NCBI GenBank assembly: GCA_017979445.1 | Contig: CM030706.1 | Span: 23,972,281-24,036,280 of the forward strand | Source: Akebia trifoliata | Taxonomy: Eukaryota; Streptophyta; Magnoliopsida; Ranunculales; Lardizabalaceae | Direction of reading: 5' to 3' | DNA length: 64,000 bases | Part shown: in pieces, positions 21,820 to 32,647 of the stretch | How positions within the stretch are numbered: the first letter of the stretch is position 1 | Layout of the letters: the number at the start of each line of letters is the position of its first letter | Program-made: the position numbers and the translations under genes | The notes under the pieces: generated by a model | What the model was told of the DNA's origin: nothing | The model's input: only the letters and a program-made list of their open reading frames with translations | The model's database searches: none

Positions 21820-22886
21820 TGAAAGCGCCTTCGATTCGCGGGGTGCGCAGATCCGCTTTTGACCTTTGAGGTTTGAGAGTCGCCACCTAGTTATTATGGT
21901 CTAGGAATGAAACATTGACTCGAAATGAATAAACAAACAACTAATCTATTAAAAAATACTGAGTCTGGGGATCACATTACGGGGTTGGAAGGTGTTAGGC
22001 ACCAACCTCATCCTGCAAACACCGATCTCTACTAATTCCCAAAAATGATTATATTATTAAAAAGACCTAAATAAAAAAAATAAAAGAAATTTACCTTCAC
22101 AAATGTGATGGCTTTGTTCCCTCGGATCTAATAGAACAGCTCCTCGTACATCACTCCTTACTTCGTTTTGTTACCGGATTCGCTTCAAATCTCCGAGACG
22201 AAATATCTCCTTCTTATATCGAAATTTTTTTGATTTTTTTATGAATTTTTGGGTATTTTTGAAGGGTTTCTAGATATTTTTTGAGCTAAAGTTGGGTATG
22301 GATGTTAGATAAGGAGTTGGGACTTCAAAATTAGGGTTTATGGGAAGCTAAAGAAGCTTTTTGACCTACTTTTCTTAGGATTTATTTTTTTATACGAAAA
22401 TAGGTTGTAGGAATCCCTATTTATAGAATTTTTATGTGCCTTTTTAGATAGAGTTAGTGCTTAATTAGAATTGTAGAGTTAGTGTTTAATTAGAATTGTT
22501 TTAAATAGAGTTAGTGTTTAATTATAATTATTTTAAATAGAGTTATAATTTGATTAGAATTATTTTAAATAGAGTTATAGTTTGATTAGAATTATTTTAA
22601 ATAGTTTTAGAGTTTAATTAGAATTCTATTAGGGTTAGGATTTGACTTTGGTCTTATTAGATTGATTAGGATTTTGACTTAAGTCTCACTTGATTGACTT
22701 TAATTGAGGACTTTGCCTTAAGTCTTACTTGATTGACTTTAATTGTAGGATTTTGACTTGAGTCTTACTTGATTGACTTTAATTTTAATTAGGATTTTAC
22801 TTTACATTAATTAATATTTTAATTATTAATTTTAAAAATTTTAATTATTAAAATTTTAAAATTACCGTTTTGCCCTCGAAGAGGAT
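21820..22886 (-). repeat. Truncated 3' LTR of the Ogre/Tat element
   Basis: This region aligns with 37492 to about 38466 of the 5' LTR, starting TGAAAGCGCC, and includes the GGGGATCACATTACGGGGTTGG and AAGGTGTTAGGCACCAAC landmarks. Homology stops at the GAAGAGGAT/GAGAGGAC point. The remaining 530 bp or so of the LTR (the U3 start on the minus strand, TGTAGACACC) and the polypurine tract are missing. A deletion between the LTR and the 3' untranslated region explains this. Confidence 0.85.
22449..22635 (-). repeat. Tandem repeat of about 31 bp inside the 3' LTR
   Basis: The unit ATAGAGTTAGTGTTTAATTAGAATTGTTTTAA recurs about six times with drift (GAGTTAGTG, then GAGTTATAATTTG, then TTTTAGAGTTTAATTAGAATTC). 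The other LTR has only about three units (38115-38212). A second tandem pattern, TTGACTTAAGTCTTACTTGATTGACTTTAATT, of about 40 bp, follows at 22670-22790 in both LTRs. Confidence 0.8.
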
Positions 22887-23022
22887 CCAAGTTAACCCTT
22901 GGCGGTAACTGAGCAAGATCTAAGTTAACCCTTGGCGGCATCTGAGCAAAATCCAAGTTAACCCTTGGCGACAACTGAGTAAAATCCAACTTAACCCTTG
23001 GCGGCATTTGACTGAGTAAAAT
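22887..23022 (-). repeat. Four 33-bp tandem units, in-frame (11-residue repeat on minus strand)
   Basis: Units start at 22887, 22920, 22953 and 22986 with consensus CCAAGTTAACCCTTGGCGGCAACTGAGCAAAAT; the last has a small insertion. Since 33 is divisible by three, the minus strand reads as an 11-residue repeat (PPRVNLDFAQL-like) for about 42 codons inside an open frame (22819-23007). It lies directly next to the truncated 3' LTR, in the element's 3' region. There is no independent evidence that it is translated. The following 23023-23190 holds a looser GAATCTGGA/AATGAATGA repeat. Confidence 0.85.
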
Positions 23023-24424
23023 TGACTGAGGAATGAATGAATCTTAGGAAATAATGAATGAATCTGGATGAGACCGAAAATGAATCTGGAGAATAACGAT
23101 TGAATCGGGGAACGAATGATTAAAAATAAATCTGGAAGATAATGAATCTGGAAGATAATGATCAAATCTAGGAATGAATGAGCTGGAAATGAAAAAATGT
23201 CATACCTCCTGCTCTAAGTAAATGAGTTATTCTCTGGGCAAAAATCAAAATATGAGATCAGAAACACTTTTATTTGAACTTCAAGGTTTTTTTTTCAAAA
23301 GTTTTGCGAATTTAAAAACCTGAGTTTTTATTTCTTTTAAACCTCCAGGGTTTTCAAAAAATTGTTATCAAGAAGGTAACCTTAAGTTTGGGATTCCTTT
23401 TATCTTTTAGGATTAACATTGCTCTACCTTAAAAATAGAATGCCCCTAGTTTGACAAGAAACATGGCATTGGAGATAACTAAACACATCATTAAAAAAAT
23501 ACCCCTAGTATAAAGGGGAAAGCTACATATCAGATAAGAAAGAAAATGCCCCTTGTATGAATGTTTGAAATGTTTGATTACCATAAGCACAATAAAGATT
23601 CAACTTTTAATTTCGATATTTTACATTGAAGATTTTGAGTCAGGCTCAAGAAAACAAGATATTTCCTTTAGAAACTCAACATGGAATTCACCATTCTCTC
23701 CTTTTGATTCACTTGGGGAAGCAAAAATTCTCAAATCAGTTGTAAACAAGATATTTACGACTTCTGAGTCTCTGCCTGATTTAAGCTAAGTGTTGAACTT
23801 GATTCTTTAGACTTCAAATGTCTCGCCTCAAACCTCTTGAGATTTTCTTCTATTTTTCTTTGTTACTCTAATTTTTGCCTAGATCATTTTTTAAATTTTC
23901 GATCTAACGAGCTTTTTCTTTTTTCTTTACTCTGATTGTTGTCAAAGTCGTCCTTTCAGATTTTCAACCTTGCAAGCCTGCTTTAATTTTTGCCTAAGTC
24001 TTCTTTTTTGGGTTTTCAACTTATCAAGCTTCATTATTTTTTTCTTTTTCTTCCCTTCTAGAGTTATCGTCTGATAATGCTTTACTACCTTCCTTGACTT
24101 TTCACACAGTACTTAGGAGGACTTTTATAGGTAAGCTTAGGACTGGGCATAAAAAGAAATGAATTTTGAGGCTCAAAAATCCGAATGCCCCTTGTGTGGC
24201 ATTTTTTTTCTTTTTCTTTGAACTTTCTTCCCTATTTGATAATATTTTATTTTTATTTTTATTTTTATATTTTTTTTGTAGGGAAATATATATTTTTTTC
24301 ATTGATGTGGTTAGGCCTGAAGTAACTTCTCAGGTTGCCTACGTACCCCAGACTTTTGGGATTAGACCAAAAACGTAATTTGAATTTTTCCTCCCTTGGG
24401 TTAGGTGATCAGGTTAAGAAAGAA

Positions 24425-24537
<113 letters not shown>

Positions 24538-24622
24538 ATTTTTTGAAAAGGTTGCAAAGGGCTTGAGAAAATATATATTGAACTGGGTAATGAGATAATT
24601 AATTCGGTCAAAGTTGGCCTCC

Positions 24623-25700
24623 TTAAATGTAGTACCATTTGATTTGGTCAAGGTTGGTTAGTTCTGGTAATTCGATTCCATCATGATCTTGAAGTCTGAT
24701 AGTTTTTCCTGGTAATATTTCCTTGATGATGAACGAACCTCCCCAATTTGGTTTAAACTTCCCTCTAGGGTCAAATATAGGTGTCCGATTCTCTTTAAGT
24801 ATCAAATCTTCGACTTGTAAGTGACGGGCCTTGATCTTTTTGTCAAATGCACGGATGACTCTTCTCTGATAAGCCTACACGTGGTACATAACTCTTAATC
24901 ATTTTTCTTTGATCAAATTTAATTCTTCATACCATTGACGAATCCAATCTGCTTCTGACAACTGACTTTCTAACAAGACCCTCAAAGATTGAATTTCCAT
25001 TTCAATTGGCAAGACTGCTTCCATGCCATATACAAGGAAGTAAGGAGTAGCTCCAGTGTAAGATTGAATTGAAGTTCGATATGCCCACAGTGCAAATGGC
25101 AATCTTTCTGGCCAATCTCGATGTGATTGACACATTTTCCTGATGATTGTCTTTAGATTCGTATTAATCGCTTCAACTGCTCCATTGGTCTAATGACGGT
25201 AAGGAGATGATTTGCGGTACGAGATTTTGAACTTCGAACACAATATAATATCTTCAACTTTGAAGTATGATCCATTATAAGAAATCAGTTCCGAAGGTAC
25301 CCCGTACCGATTGATGATCTTCGTTTGGATAAACTTTACAACTCGAGACGTAGTGAGGACAAAATAGGAGGCAGCTTCGACCCACTTAGTAAAATAATTG
25401 ATAGCAACTAGAATGTGTTCATGCCCATTTGATATTTTAGGCGATATTTTATCAATAATGTCAATTCCTCAAACTGAGAATGGCCACGGTGAAGTCAAAC
25501 CAACTAATTGAGAAAGTGGCACATGTATGAGGTTTGCATGTATTTGGCATTTGTGACAGGTCTTGACTATGTGATGACAATCTATTTCCATCATGGGCCA
25601 GTAGTACTCCTGTCTCATAATTTTCTTAGCTAACATTTTCCCACTCATGTGGAGGCCACATTCCCCTGAATGTAGTTCAACCATTATATGTTCAGCTTGT
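24623..25700 (-). pseudogene. Ogre/Tat integrase remnant
   Basis: On the minus strand three pieces give the order of a Ty3/gypsy integrase. At 25684-25469 is the zinc-binding region (HSGECG...H, then KTCHKCQ) followed by the SPWPF junction. At 25460-25140 is a frame-broken catalytic core, with HILVAINYFTKWVEA and the usual NG-x-VEA-x-N stretch. At 25135-24899 the piece contains WPERLPFALWAYRTS and GATPYFLVYGMEAVLP. At 24805-24623 is the C-terminal KPNWGGSFIIKEI stretch. Integrase would insert the cDNA into the host genome. Stops between the pieces (for example at 25468) make it non-functional. It is the last gene of the element, as expected for Ty3/gypsy. Confidence 0.9.
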
Positions 25701-25976
25701 CTTCATCAACACACGACAAATGAATCCCATCATAAAACCTTTTGTATAAACTTCCTATGCACAGGATGAATTGAGATGTTAATCTTAGTAGGATTTGTCG
25801 TTCCTTCCTCAATGCTTCTTCCAGGAATTCTTATTTTTTCAATACTCTTTTAATGTCTGTGTACCACGACTTTTCATTAGGTAGTCGAGTAGCAATGTTG
25901 ATCTGATGGTAATATGCAGGTTTGTCTTTGACTTCGACGATGATCGGCCTCAATTCTATGCCAGGGGGCAAATGGA

Positions 25977-26393
25977 TTATTGAAGAGAGAGTGCTAAAGA
26001 GTCAGTAAATCTATTATCTTCCCTTGACAAGTGTTGGAACAGGATAGCTTTAAACTTACTCACTAAGTTTAGTAGATACTCATGATATGGTTTCAACTTT
26101 TCATTCCTAGTCTTCCATTCTTCCAACGACTGATGTATGAACAAGGCTGAATCCCCGAATACTTCAATTTCTGTAATGTCCAGATTCAAAGCAGCTTCAA
26201 GCCCAACGATACATGCCTCATATTCGACTGTGTTATTGGTGTTAGAAAAGACTAACTTAATAGCGATCAGAATGTGGCATCCTTCCGGAGAAAACAGGAC
26301 TGCCCGTATTCCATACCCATTTTGATTGGCGGTTCCATCAAAGTACAACTGCCATATTTGATTCTGCGGTTCTACCACTGGATGATCTGCCAA
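25977..26393 (-). pseudogene. Ogre/Tat RNase H remnant
   Basis: A 138-codon frame begins with WQLYFDGTANQNGYGIRAVL, the catalytic YxDG(S/T)...G-x-G start of an RNase H. It continues with the NTVEYEACIVGLEAAL helix (catalytic E in EYEA), then VFGDSALFIHQ (catalytic D), and ends with LSREDNRFTDSLA. All three acidic positions visible here are kept. The EYEA-x-x-x-GLEAA form, upstream of integrase, is that of the second, Tat-type RNase H in Ogre/Tat elements. It would remove RNA from the RNA/DNA hybrid during reverse transcription. The first, standard RNase H should lie at 26450-27000, where only frame-broken sequence remains. Confidence 0.88.
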
Positions 26394-27137
26394 GTATTCT
26401 GCTACAGCTCTTCCTTTGATAGATTTTTATGTAATATGCGTGATGTCAAATTCTAATAACAACAACAGCCATCATGCGGTTCTCCCTGTCAGTGCTAGTT
26501 TCTCGAAGAGATATTTAAGAGGATCTATCCGAGATAACAAGATAACTGAATGAGATAGCATATAGTGTCGAAGTCTCTGAGTAGCCCATACCAGTGCCAA
26601 GCAAGCTAGGGCTAAGTACTTTCGTTCATACTCTAACATCTTTTGCTGATATAATAGATAGTCATTTCTTTGCGATTACCTTTGTCAATTGTGCCAGCAT
26701 GCATCCCATAGCTTCTTCTTTGACTGACAGATAAAGAAGAAGTAGTTCACTCCGTGTAGGGGAACCGAAATAGACGGGTTTAAGAGATACTCATTGACTT
26801 GATCGAAAGCCTTTTGACATTATTCATTCCAAACTGTTGGTTCATTTTTCTTGAGAAGCTTGAAAATAGGTTCGTAGACATTGGTTAGTTGAGCGATGAA
26901 TCTACTAACATACTGGATTCTGCCTAAAAAATCTTGATTTTGTTTTTCAGTCTCAGGTGGTGGCATCTCTTAGATAGCTTTAATCTTCACAGGATCCACT
27001 TCGATCCCTCTTTGACTGACCACGAATCCCAATAATTTTTCAGAAGTTACTCCAAATACACATTTCTACGAGTTGAGTCGGAGTTGGTACTTTTGAATCC
27101 TTGTAAGAAGCTTCTCTAATGCAGCAACGTGCCCCAA

Positions 27138-27663
27138 TCATTCCTTAGATTTGACTATTATATCATCTACATAGACTTCAACTTCCTTGTGTATCATGTC
27201 GTGTAGTAAAGTCGTAGCTGCTCTTTGATAGGTGGCTCTAGCGCTCTTCAAACCAAAAGGCATAACCTTATAGCAAAAGGTTCCCCACTGTGTGATGAAC
27301 GACATTTTTTGCATATCCCGAGGATCTATTTTTATCTTATTGTACCTTGAAAAACCATCCATCAAAGACAACAACACGTGCCCCGTACTATCTACCAAAA
27401 TATCTATATGTGGTAAAGGAAAACTGTCTTTTGGACACGCTTTGTTTAGGTTTCTAAAGTCCACACACCTTCTGACTTTTCCATCATTTTTAGGCACCAG
27501 GACGACATTAGAAATCCACTCGGGGTACTCCACTACTTTCAAAACTCCAGCGTTAATCTACTTCGTAACTTCTTCTTTAATCTTTAGAGTCAATTTATGC
27601 TTCATGCGTCGAAGTTTCTGCTTAATAGGGCGAGCATCAAGATATAATGGAATTCGATGTTGA
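27138..27663 (-). pseudogene. Ogre/Tat reverse transcriptase remnant
   Basis: The open part (27542-27138) covers the palm and fingers: EYPEWISNVVLVPKNDGK, CVDFRNLNKACPKDSFPLP, then LLSLMDGFSRYNKI, TFCYKVMPFGLKSARATYQR, and VEVYVDDIIVKS. The catalytic YVDD box and the MDGFS (usually LDAYS/MDGFS) aspartate are present. The frame is broken at both edges: homology continues upstream past a stop at 27543 and downstream as the thumb region with stops. This gene copies the element's RNA into DNA. Its position between protease and RNase H is typical of Ty3/gypsy. Confidence 0.93.
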
Positions 27664-28135
27664 ACAATATCTGTGCTTACTCCCGGCATATCCTCATAAA
27701 ACCATGTGAATACGTTTTTGAACTTTCTGAGCAAGTCTACTATCCCCTTGCATTTATCGGAAGATAAGGTGATCCCAATCCGAATCTCTTGAGGAATTTA
27801 TTTTGTTCCGAGGTTGATAACCTCTACTTCCTCTATTAGAGGTTGAGCCTGACATTCATTTTCTTATTCAAGTAATTTGATTATTTCAGGGAGAGCTTCT
27901 TCATTAGAAGATTCTCCCTCCGAAGCTAGATTATTAGTTAAATTATTATTGCGCTCGAGGTAATAAAAAATTTCTTTCATTTCATTAAAAAGAGATGGGG
28001 TAACAGGACTCATTCAGACTTAACAGACTGACTTGACTTAGTAGGAAAAACAGACTTACTAGAAATAACAGACTCAACATAAACAACTAACTTACTTGAC
28101 TCAACAGAAATAAAGGACTCATCAGGCACGTCAGA

Positions 28136-28516
28136 CTAAACATGACTAATAGACCCAGTCTTGACGTTTAGCACAAGACTAATTACATGATAATTAGAAA
28201 GAAACCCAACAACGGGTTTGATTACAGACTGAGGATTTATCCCCTTCTCAATTGACAACACTAGGATACTATAATCTTCAATGAATAACTGATCAATATT
28301 GAGGGAGTCCAGATTGAGCTGCCAGTCTTCAACTTCCTTTTCTTCAGCTTCCGTGCTTGCGTCCTTTTTAGGCCATTCCATGGTAAAGAATATTTCAAAC
28401 CCCAGCAGTCGAGTACCTGTGATGTGATCAATGAATGGCTCTAGGAATCCATAATAATGGACATCTTCTCCTTCTTTCACGAAATAACCATTAAGGGTCT
28501 TATGATAAGGCTTCAT
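28136..28516 (-). pseudogene. Ogre/Tat protease-RT linker region
   Basis: This 126-codon frame lies between the protease and reverse transcriptase pieces. It begins near a GYFVKEG-x-x-x-YYGF stretch that I recognise as common to Tat/Ogre polyproteins. It is rich in acidic residues and has no known catalytic motif. It is probably the connector of the polyprotein, whose function is unknown. Stops separate it from both neighbours. Confidence 0.6.
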
Positions 28517-28781
28517 TTTAATCAGATCCGTGGTGCGTCCTTACCTTTTTGCAATTGCCTTGTCCCGTTTTATTTTCTAGTATTCGGCCCAATCTTCCTT
28601 ATTAGGCTTATATCCTAACCCGAATGTGCCGGTGACTTCTTTAATCGTTGGTGACTCTTTAATACCTTATTGCTTACGACCTAGGCCCATACCAGGGAAA
28701 AATCTCATTTTTTTAATATATTGGCTATGTAACGATTAGAGGACTCTCAATAGGAAAATATTCTGTCACCGAGTGATCCCA

Positions 28782-29558
28782 TTAGACTAGGCATATCTTT
28801 TCAAATTCAAACCCACTAAGCTCTACCCCCTGTTGTTCTAGTTGAATCTCAAGTAACAGTTCATTCTTGGCTTTGGTGCTATTTGCAATCCCCACAATCT
28901 CAACATCTCCATGAAGGGTAATTACTAGTCCATCTTTGATAAATTTAACTTTCTGGTGTAGCATGGAAGGTATGACTTTGATCTAGTGTAACCATGATTT
29001 CCCTAATAGTAAATTGAAAGAGGACTGGATATCAATAACTTGAAATTCCACAGGAAATTTAGTTATGCCTGTGGACAATTGAATGTGAAAAATTCCCAGT
29101 ACATCCCTCTTGGTGTTATCATAGGCCCTAATACCTTGATTAGTGGGCTTGAGATCTTCAGCCTTTAACCCGAGGCAGGTAGCAGTCTTTAAAGGGCAAA
29201 CATTTAGTGCACTCCCATTATCAATCAAAACCAGAGGTACCCTCATCCCGTTACAATCGACTATGATGTGCAAAGGCTTAGTGTGGCTTGCTCCTTCTTT
29301 TAGGAGATCTGTGTTCAAGAAGGATAGGATATTCTCTACGTAAGTTACCCCTACTATATTGGCCAGCTGATCTGGAGAAGTATCAAGGGAGACTTGGGTT
29401 GTACTTAGTACTTTGAGAACCGTTTCTCTATAAGCAGTGAAAACCATGAGTAAACCCCAAACTGAGATGTTGGCCCCTGATTTATTCAACTGCTTGATCA
29501 CGGAGTTGTCTTCTTCGATATTTTCTTTGATAGGATCTTCTCTTTTTTTTCTTGCCAA
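28782..29558 (-). pseudogene. Ogre/Tat aspartic protease remnant
   Basis: The main frame (29558-28983, 191 codons) carries LHIIVDCNGMRVPLVLIDNG, where LIDNGSALNV is the active-site region. It then has GIRAYDNTKRDVLGIFHIQL and ends in FQVIDIQSSFNLLLGKSWLH (the ILGRPW-like flap end). Ogre/Tat proteases commonly show DNGSA rather than DTGSS. After a stop, a second piece (28964-28782) continues with LHQKVKFIKDGLVITLHGD, the usual next stretch. The protease cuts the polyprotein. The break between the two pieces inactivates the reading frame. Confidence 0.9.
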
Positions 29559-30071
29559 AGCTGTAGGGTTATCAACACAGAATTCTTATGGCTTAAAAAC
29601 TCTTATCCCTCGAGTCATATGTTTAACTTCATCATAGGAGAGAGAAAAAGACTTATCTTCTTCAGTTAACAAGTATGGATCTTCATCTGTCAAGGAGACA
29701 AGACTCTCTAGGTTCATTTGAGTCAAAAGATAACTGGTGAATGTGAGGCTACTATAATGAGGTGGGAATCGACAATACGTATCATCCGAGGTTAGATCAA
29801 ATGGTTCATAGTTTGTGGTGAAAACCTCATCAGTGAAAGCTATCCCTGCAAGGGGTAACTAGGTGGTTTGACTTGGATTGGATGAATGAGAGAGACGGGA
29901 TCGAATAGTTATGGGGTGTGGGAAATCATGTTCAGGGTTGGTGGAGGTTGGTAGGTGGGTAGTGGATTAGTGGTGACATTTCACAATGTTGGACTGAAAA
30001 TTGTGACCTTTTTGTTATCAATAAGATTTTGAATGACATAACGAAGAGTGATACATCGATCAGTGTGATGG

Positions 30072-31284
30072 TGATGAGTGTTTCCAAACACTCAATTATA
30101 CACATAATTTTTGGATATTTATCTTGATTTTTGTACCTATTTATCCATATTAAGATAATAATCATGATAAGCCTCAAATCACCATGTTGCATGTTAATTA
30201 GGCTTAATTATATATAAATAAATTCATTTACTAGATAAATCTAATTACGTGTGTTTCTTGTACAGAAAATCAACAAATTGGAATCAAAATCTCAAGACAA
30301 AAGCATTTGGGCCCACTTTGGAATGCCTTAATCCTTTGGAATGCCCTAATCCTTAACTCATATTCTCCTCTTTTGTCTTTTTGTGCAAAGAAAAGTGGAG
30401 GCTACTTTTAGACTCTTCTACACACATTTTCTCTATAAATAGAGTCTTCATTTCTAGAGAAAGGGTCCCATCTTGGTTCTCTTATCCAAGACTCCTTTAA
30501 TCTAAGGCTCTTAGCCTATTCTCTTATTTTTTTGTATTTTCATCTTCTAGTTATTTTCTTTTGGTTAAATAGTCTTTTAAGAAGTAGAAGAAGAAGAAGT
30601 TGTAATTTTCTCCATGAAATGAAGAAAAGTTCTTTCATCTCTTATCTTCCCTCTCTTGCAATGACATTAGGCTAAGTTCCCCTCCATTGGAGAGTGGAAA
30701 AGTCTAGAGCAAGTTCTTGTGTTATTTCTAATTTTATGCCTTTCTTTTATTTAAAATGTTTATGAATTCTCTTTAAGTTTCTTGCACATTTTATTCTTAA
30801 TATAGATACTTTATGCTTAGATTAGATCAAGATAAAGTATGCTTGAATTAGATAATTTGTAGTAAGAAGTTTTCAAAGAATTCTACTTTGTTTTTGTTCC
30901 CTTATTTCATTTTATTTGCAAAACTTTCCGATCTAAGGAGCTAACACCAAGCCCTTATGATTGAGTTATAAAAAGGCTAGAGACTAGGAATTGCTCATTA
31001 ACATGTTTTAGGTAGATCCACCTCCAATGGTGTTTTAATTCATAAGTTTACTTGCTTTTAATTTCATTTACTTTAGTTTATTTTCTAGCAATTTTACATC
31101 TTCTTATAAGTTCAAAAATACAAAGAAAAATAGTTTTAATTCCTTTTAGTTAATTTGGATTTTATCTTCTTAGCTTAGCTCTATTCCTCCTTTCTCTTGG
31201 GTTCGATCCCCTACTTGCCCCACAAGTAAGGTAAAACTAAGATTATTATTAACTCCGGTGAGAAGAACAACGATAGTCTCATCA
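30072..31284 (+). mobile_element. Solo LTR of the same gypsy-type family as the element at 51166-57641
   Basis: This 1,213-bp block starts TGATGAGTGTTTCC and ends AGTCTCATCA, with perfect 5-bp duplications GATGG (30067-30071 and 31285-31289). It matches both LTRs of the nested element at 51166-52347 and 56453-57641. A TATA box (TATAAATAG at about 30434) and downstream GGTTCGATCCCC are conserved between copies. It splits the gag of the minus-strand Ogre element. Removing it with one GATGG copy restores a continuous gag reading across the site (GHHTDRC), so the insertion was clean. Confidence 0.93.
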
Positions 31285-31611
31285 GATGGCCAGGATTTTG
31301 ATGAAATTCACAGAGCAATAGTTTTTGCAAAGCTACAATAAGGGTCATCCCTAAATTGATAAATTGGCGCGGAGTTCGGGGTTGACTTGGGTGAGCTTGA
31401 CTATTGATCCGGGTTGGTGGTTGAACTGGGGTAACTGAGGTGTTGGCTATATAAGCATGGTTGATATTGGGTTTTGGAATATAAATTTTCTTGAACTTGC
31501 TAACCCTAGCGGCAAATGCATCCTCGAGTTAGCTTCCGACTTATAATAGGGATTCGAAGGTAAGAAGATATTGAGCAACTAAGTGCTGAGCATATCCTTG
31601 TGTAAGTTTTT

Positions 31612-32223
31612 TCAGGATAATGGCAACTTGTTCCATTTTTGATGGCCTATCCCACATTTTGGTAGCTTTGGCCCTCCAACGGCCAATGAAATTAGTAAAA
31701 GTTTCACCATTTTTCTACTTAGTTGACTCCAAATCCTTTCTTGAAGTCTCAATCTCGGTACTGTACTTATACTGATGCCAGAAAGCCTTTGACATATTTT
31801 CTCAGGTACCCACAATAACTAGATTTTGAGCATCAGCCAACGTAGTACTGATCCTGATAGAGTTCTCTGAAACAATAACGTCATATGTTCGTCGCTGAGC
31901 CCCATAGTGCGCATGTTAGTAACATACACCTTAAGATGTATTTTTGCACACCCTGTCCCACTGAACTTGTCCATTTCAAGCATCAGAAACTCCTCTGGCA
32001 AATGGATTCTAGGGATACGCTTCAGAGCTTTAATGCCTGCTGCAATTTCATCGATACCCTTTATACTCTTCATAGTTGACTCTAATTGAGACATCATGTT
32101 GGCTAACACCAGATTTTTATCGAAATGTTTTTCATCTCCGTCAAGTTCAAAAACTTCATGTGCACGTCTCGTTGCATTTTCTTCTATCCTTTTTCCTTTT
32201 GGATCATCAAGGGGATGGTCCAT
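31612..32223 (-). pseudogene. Ogre/Tat gag remnant
   Basis: The first piece (32223-31819) shows an N-terminal acidic/basic linker, then IHLPEEFLMLEMDKFSGTG, KIHLKVYVTNMRTMGLSDEH and LLFQRTLSGSVLRWLM. This is the retrotransposon capsid pattern (P-x-F-x-G, then F-x-x-SL-G-x-A-x-x-W). After a frameshift, 31815-31612 continues with the downstream capsid helices. The C-terminal part lies across the nested solo LTR, at 30066-29930 (HTDRCITLRYVIQNLID). Gag forms the virus-like particle. The stop and frameshift at about 31817 and the LTR insertion disable it. Confidence 0.85.
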
Positions 32224-32647
32224 TGAGTCTAAAATCTATTTTAAAACTTTCACTTTGCCTTTTATACTGTTGATATCATTGGCAAAGGCTACCAAAATCT
32301 TACGAATCTCTGAAAGCTAAGACTCTAAAGCCATTTCTGCTTGTTGACTTGGTGTTGTCGCTCGTTCTAACCGACTGAACTTACGACTCCAACTAGGAGG
32401 TGGACGCTTGAGTTTGGGCGCAATGATAATCCTAGACACCCCATTAAAGATAAATTTAATCAATTTCAGTATTGCCCCCTTGATAACATTTTAATAAGTC
32501 ATTTTATTGAAGTTTGTGAATAATCCATTCACGCAATGATCATTCAAAAGGGAAATAAATGTTTATTCAAAAAAAAAATAGCTTCATTGAAAATGATTGA
32601 CAAAGAAATGTTCTCATTATAAAATATTTTAACAAATCTGACTTAAA

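Noticed and set aside
31195..31216. tRNA gene based on GGTTCGATCCC
   Set aside because: No A box, acceptor stem or cloverleaf around it.
32076..32320. Plus-strand frames in the Ogre gag region
   Set aside because: Shadows of the minus-strand gag; codon pattern and motifs support only the minus strand.
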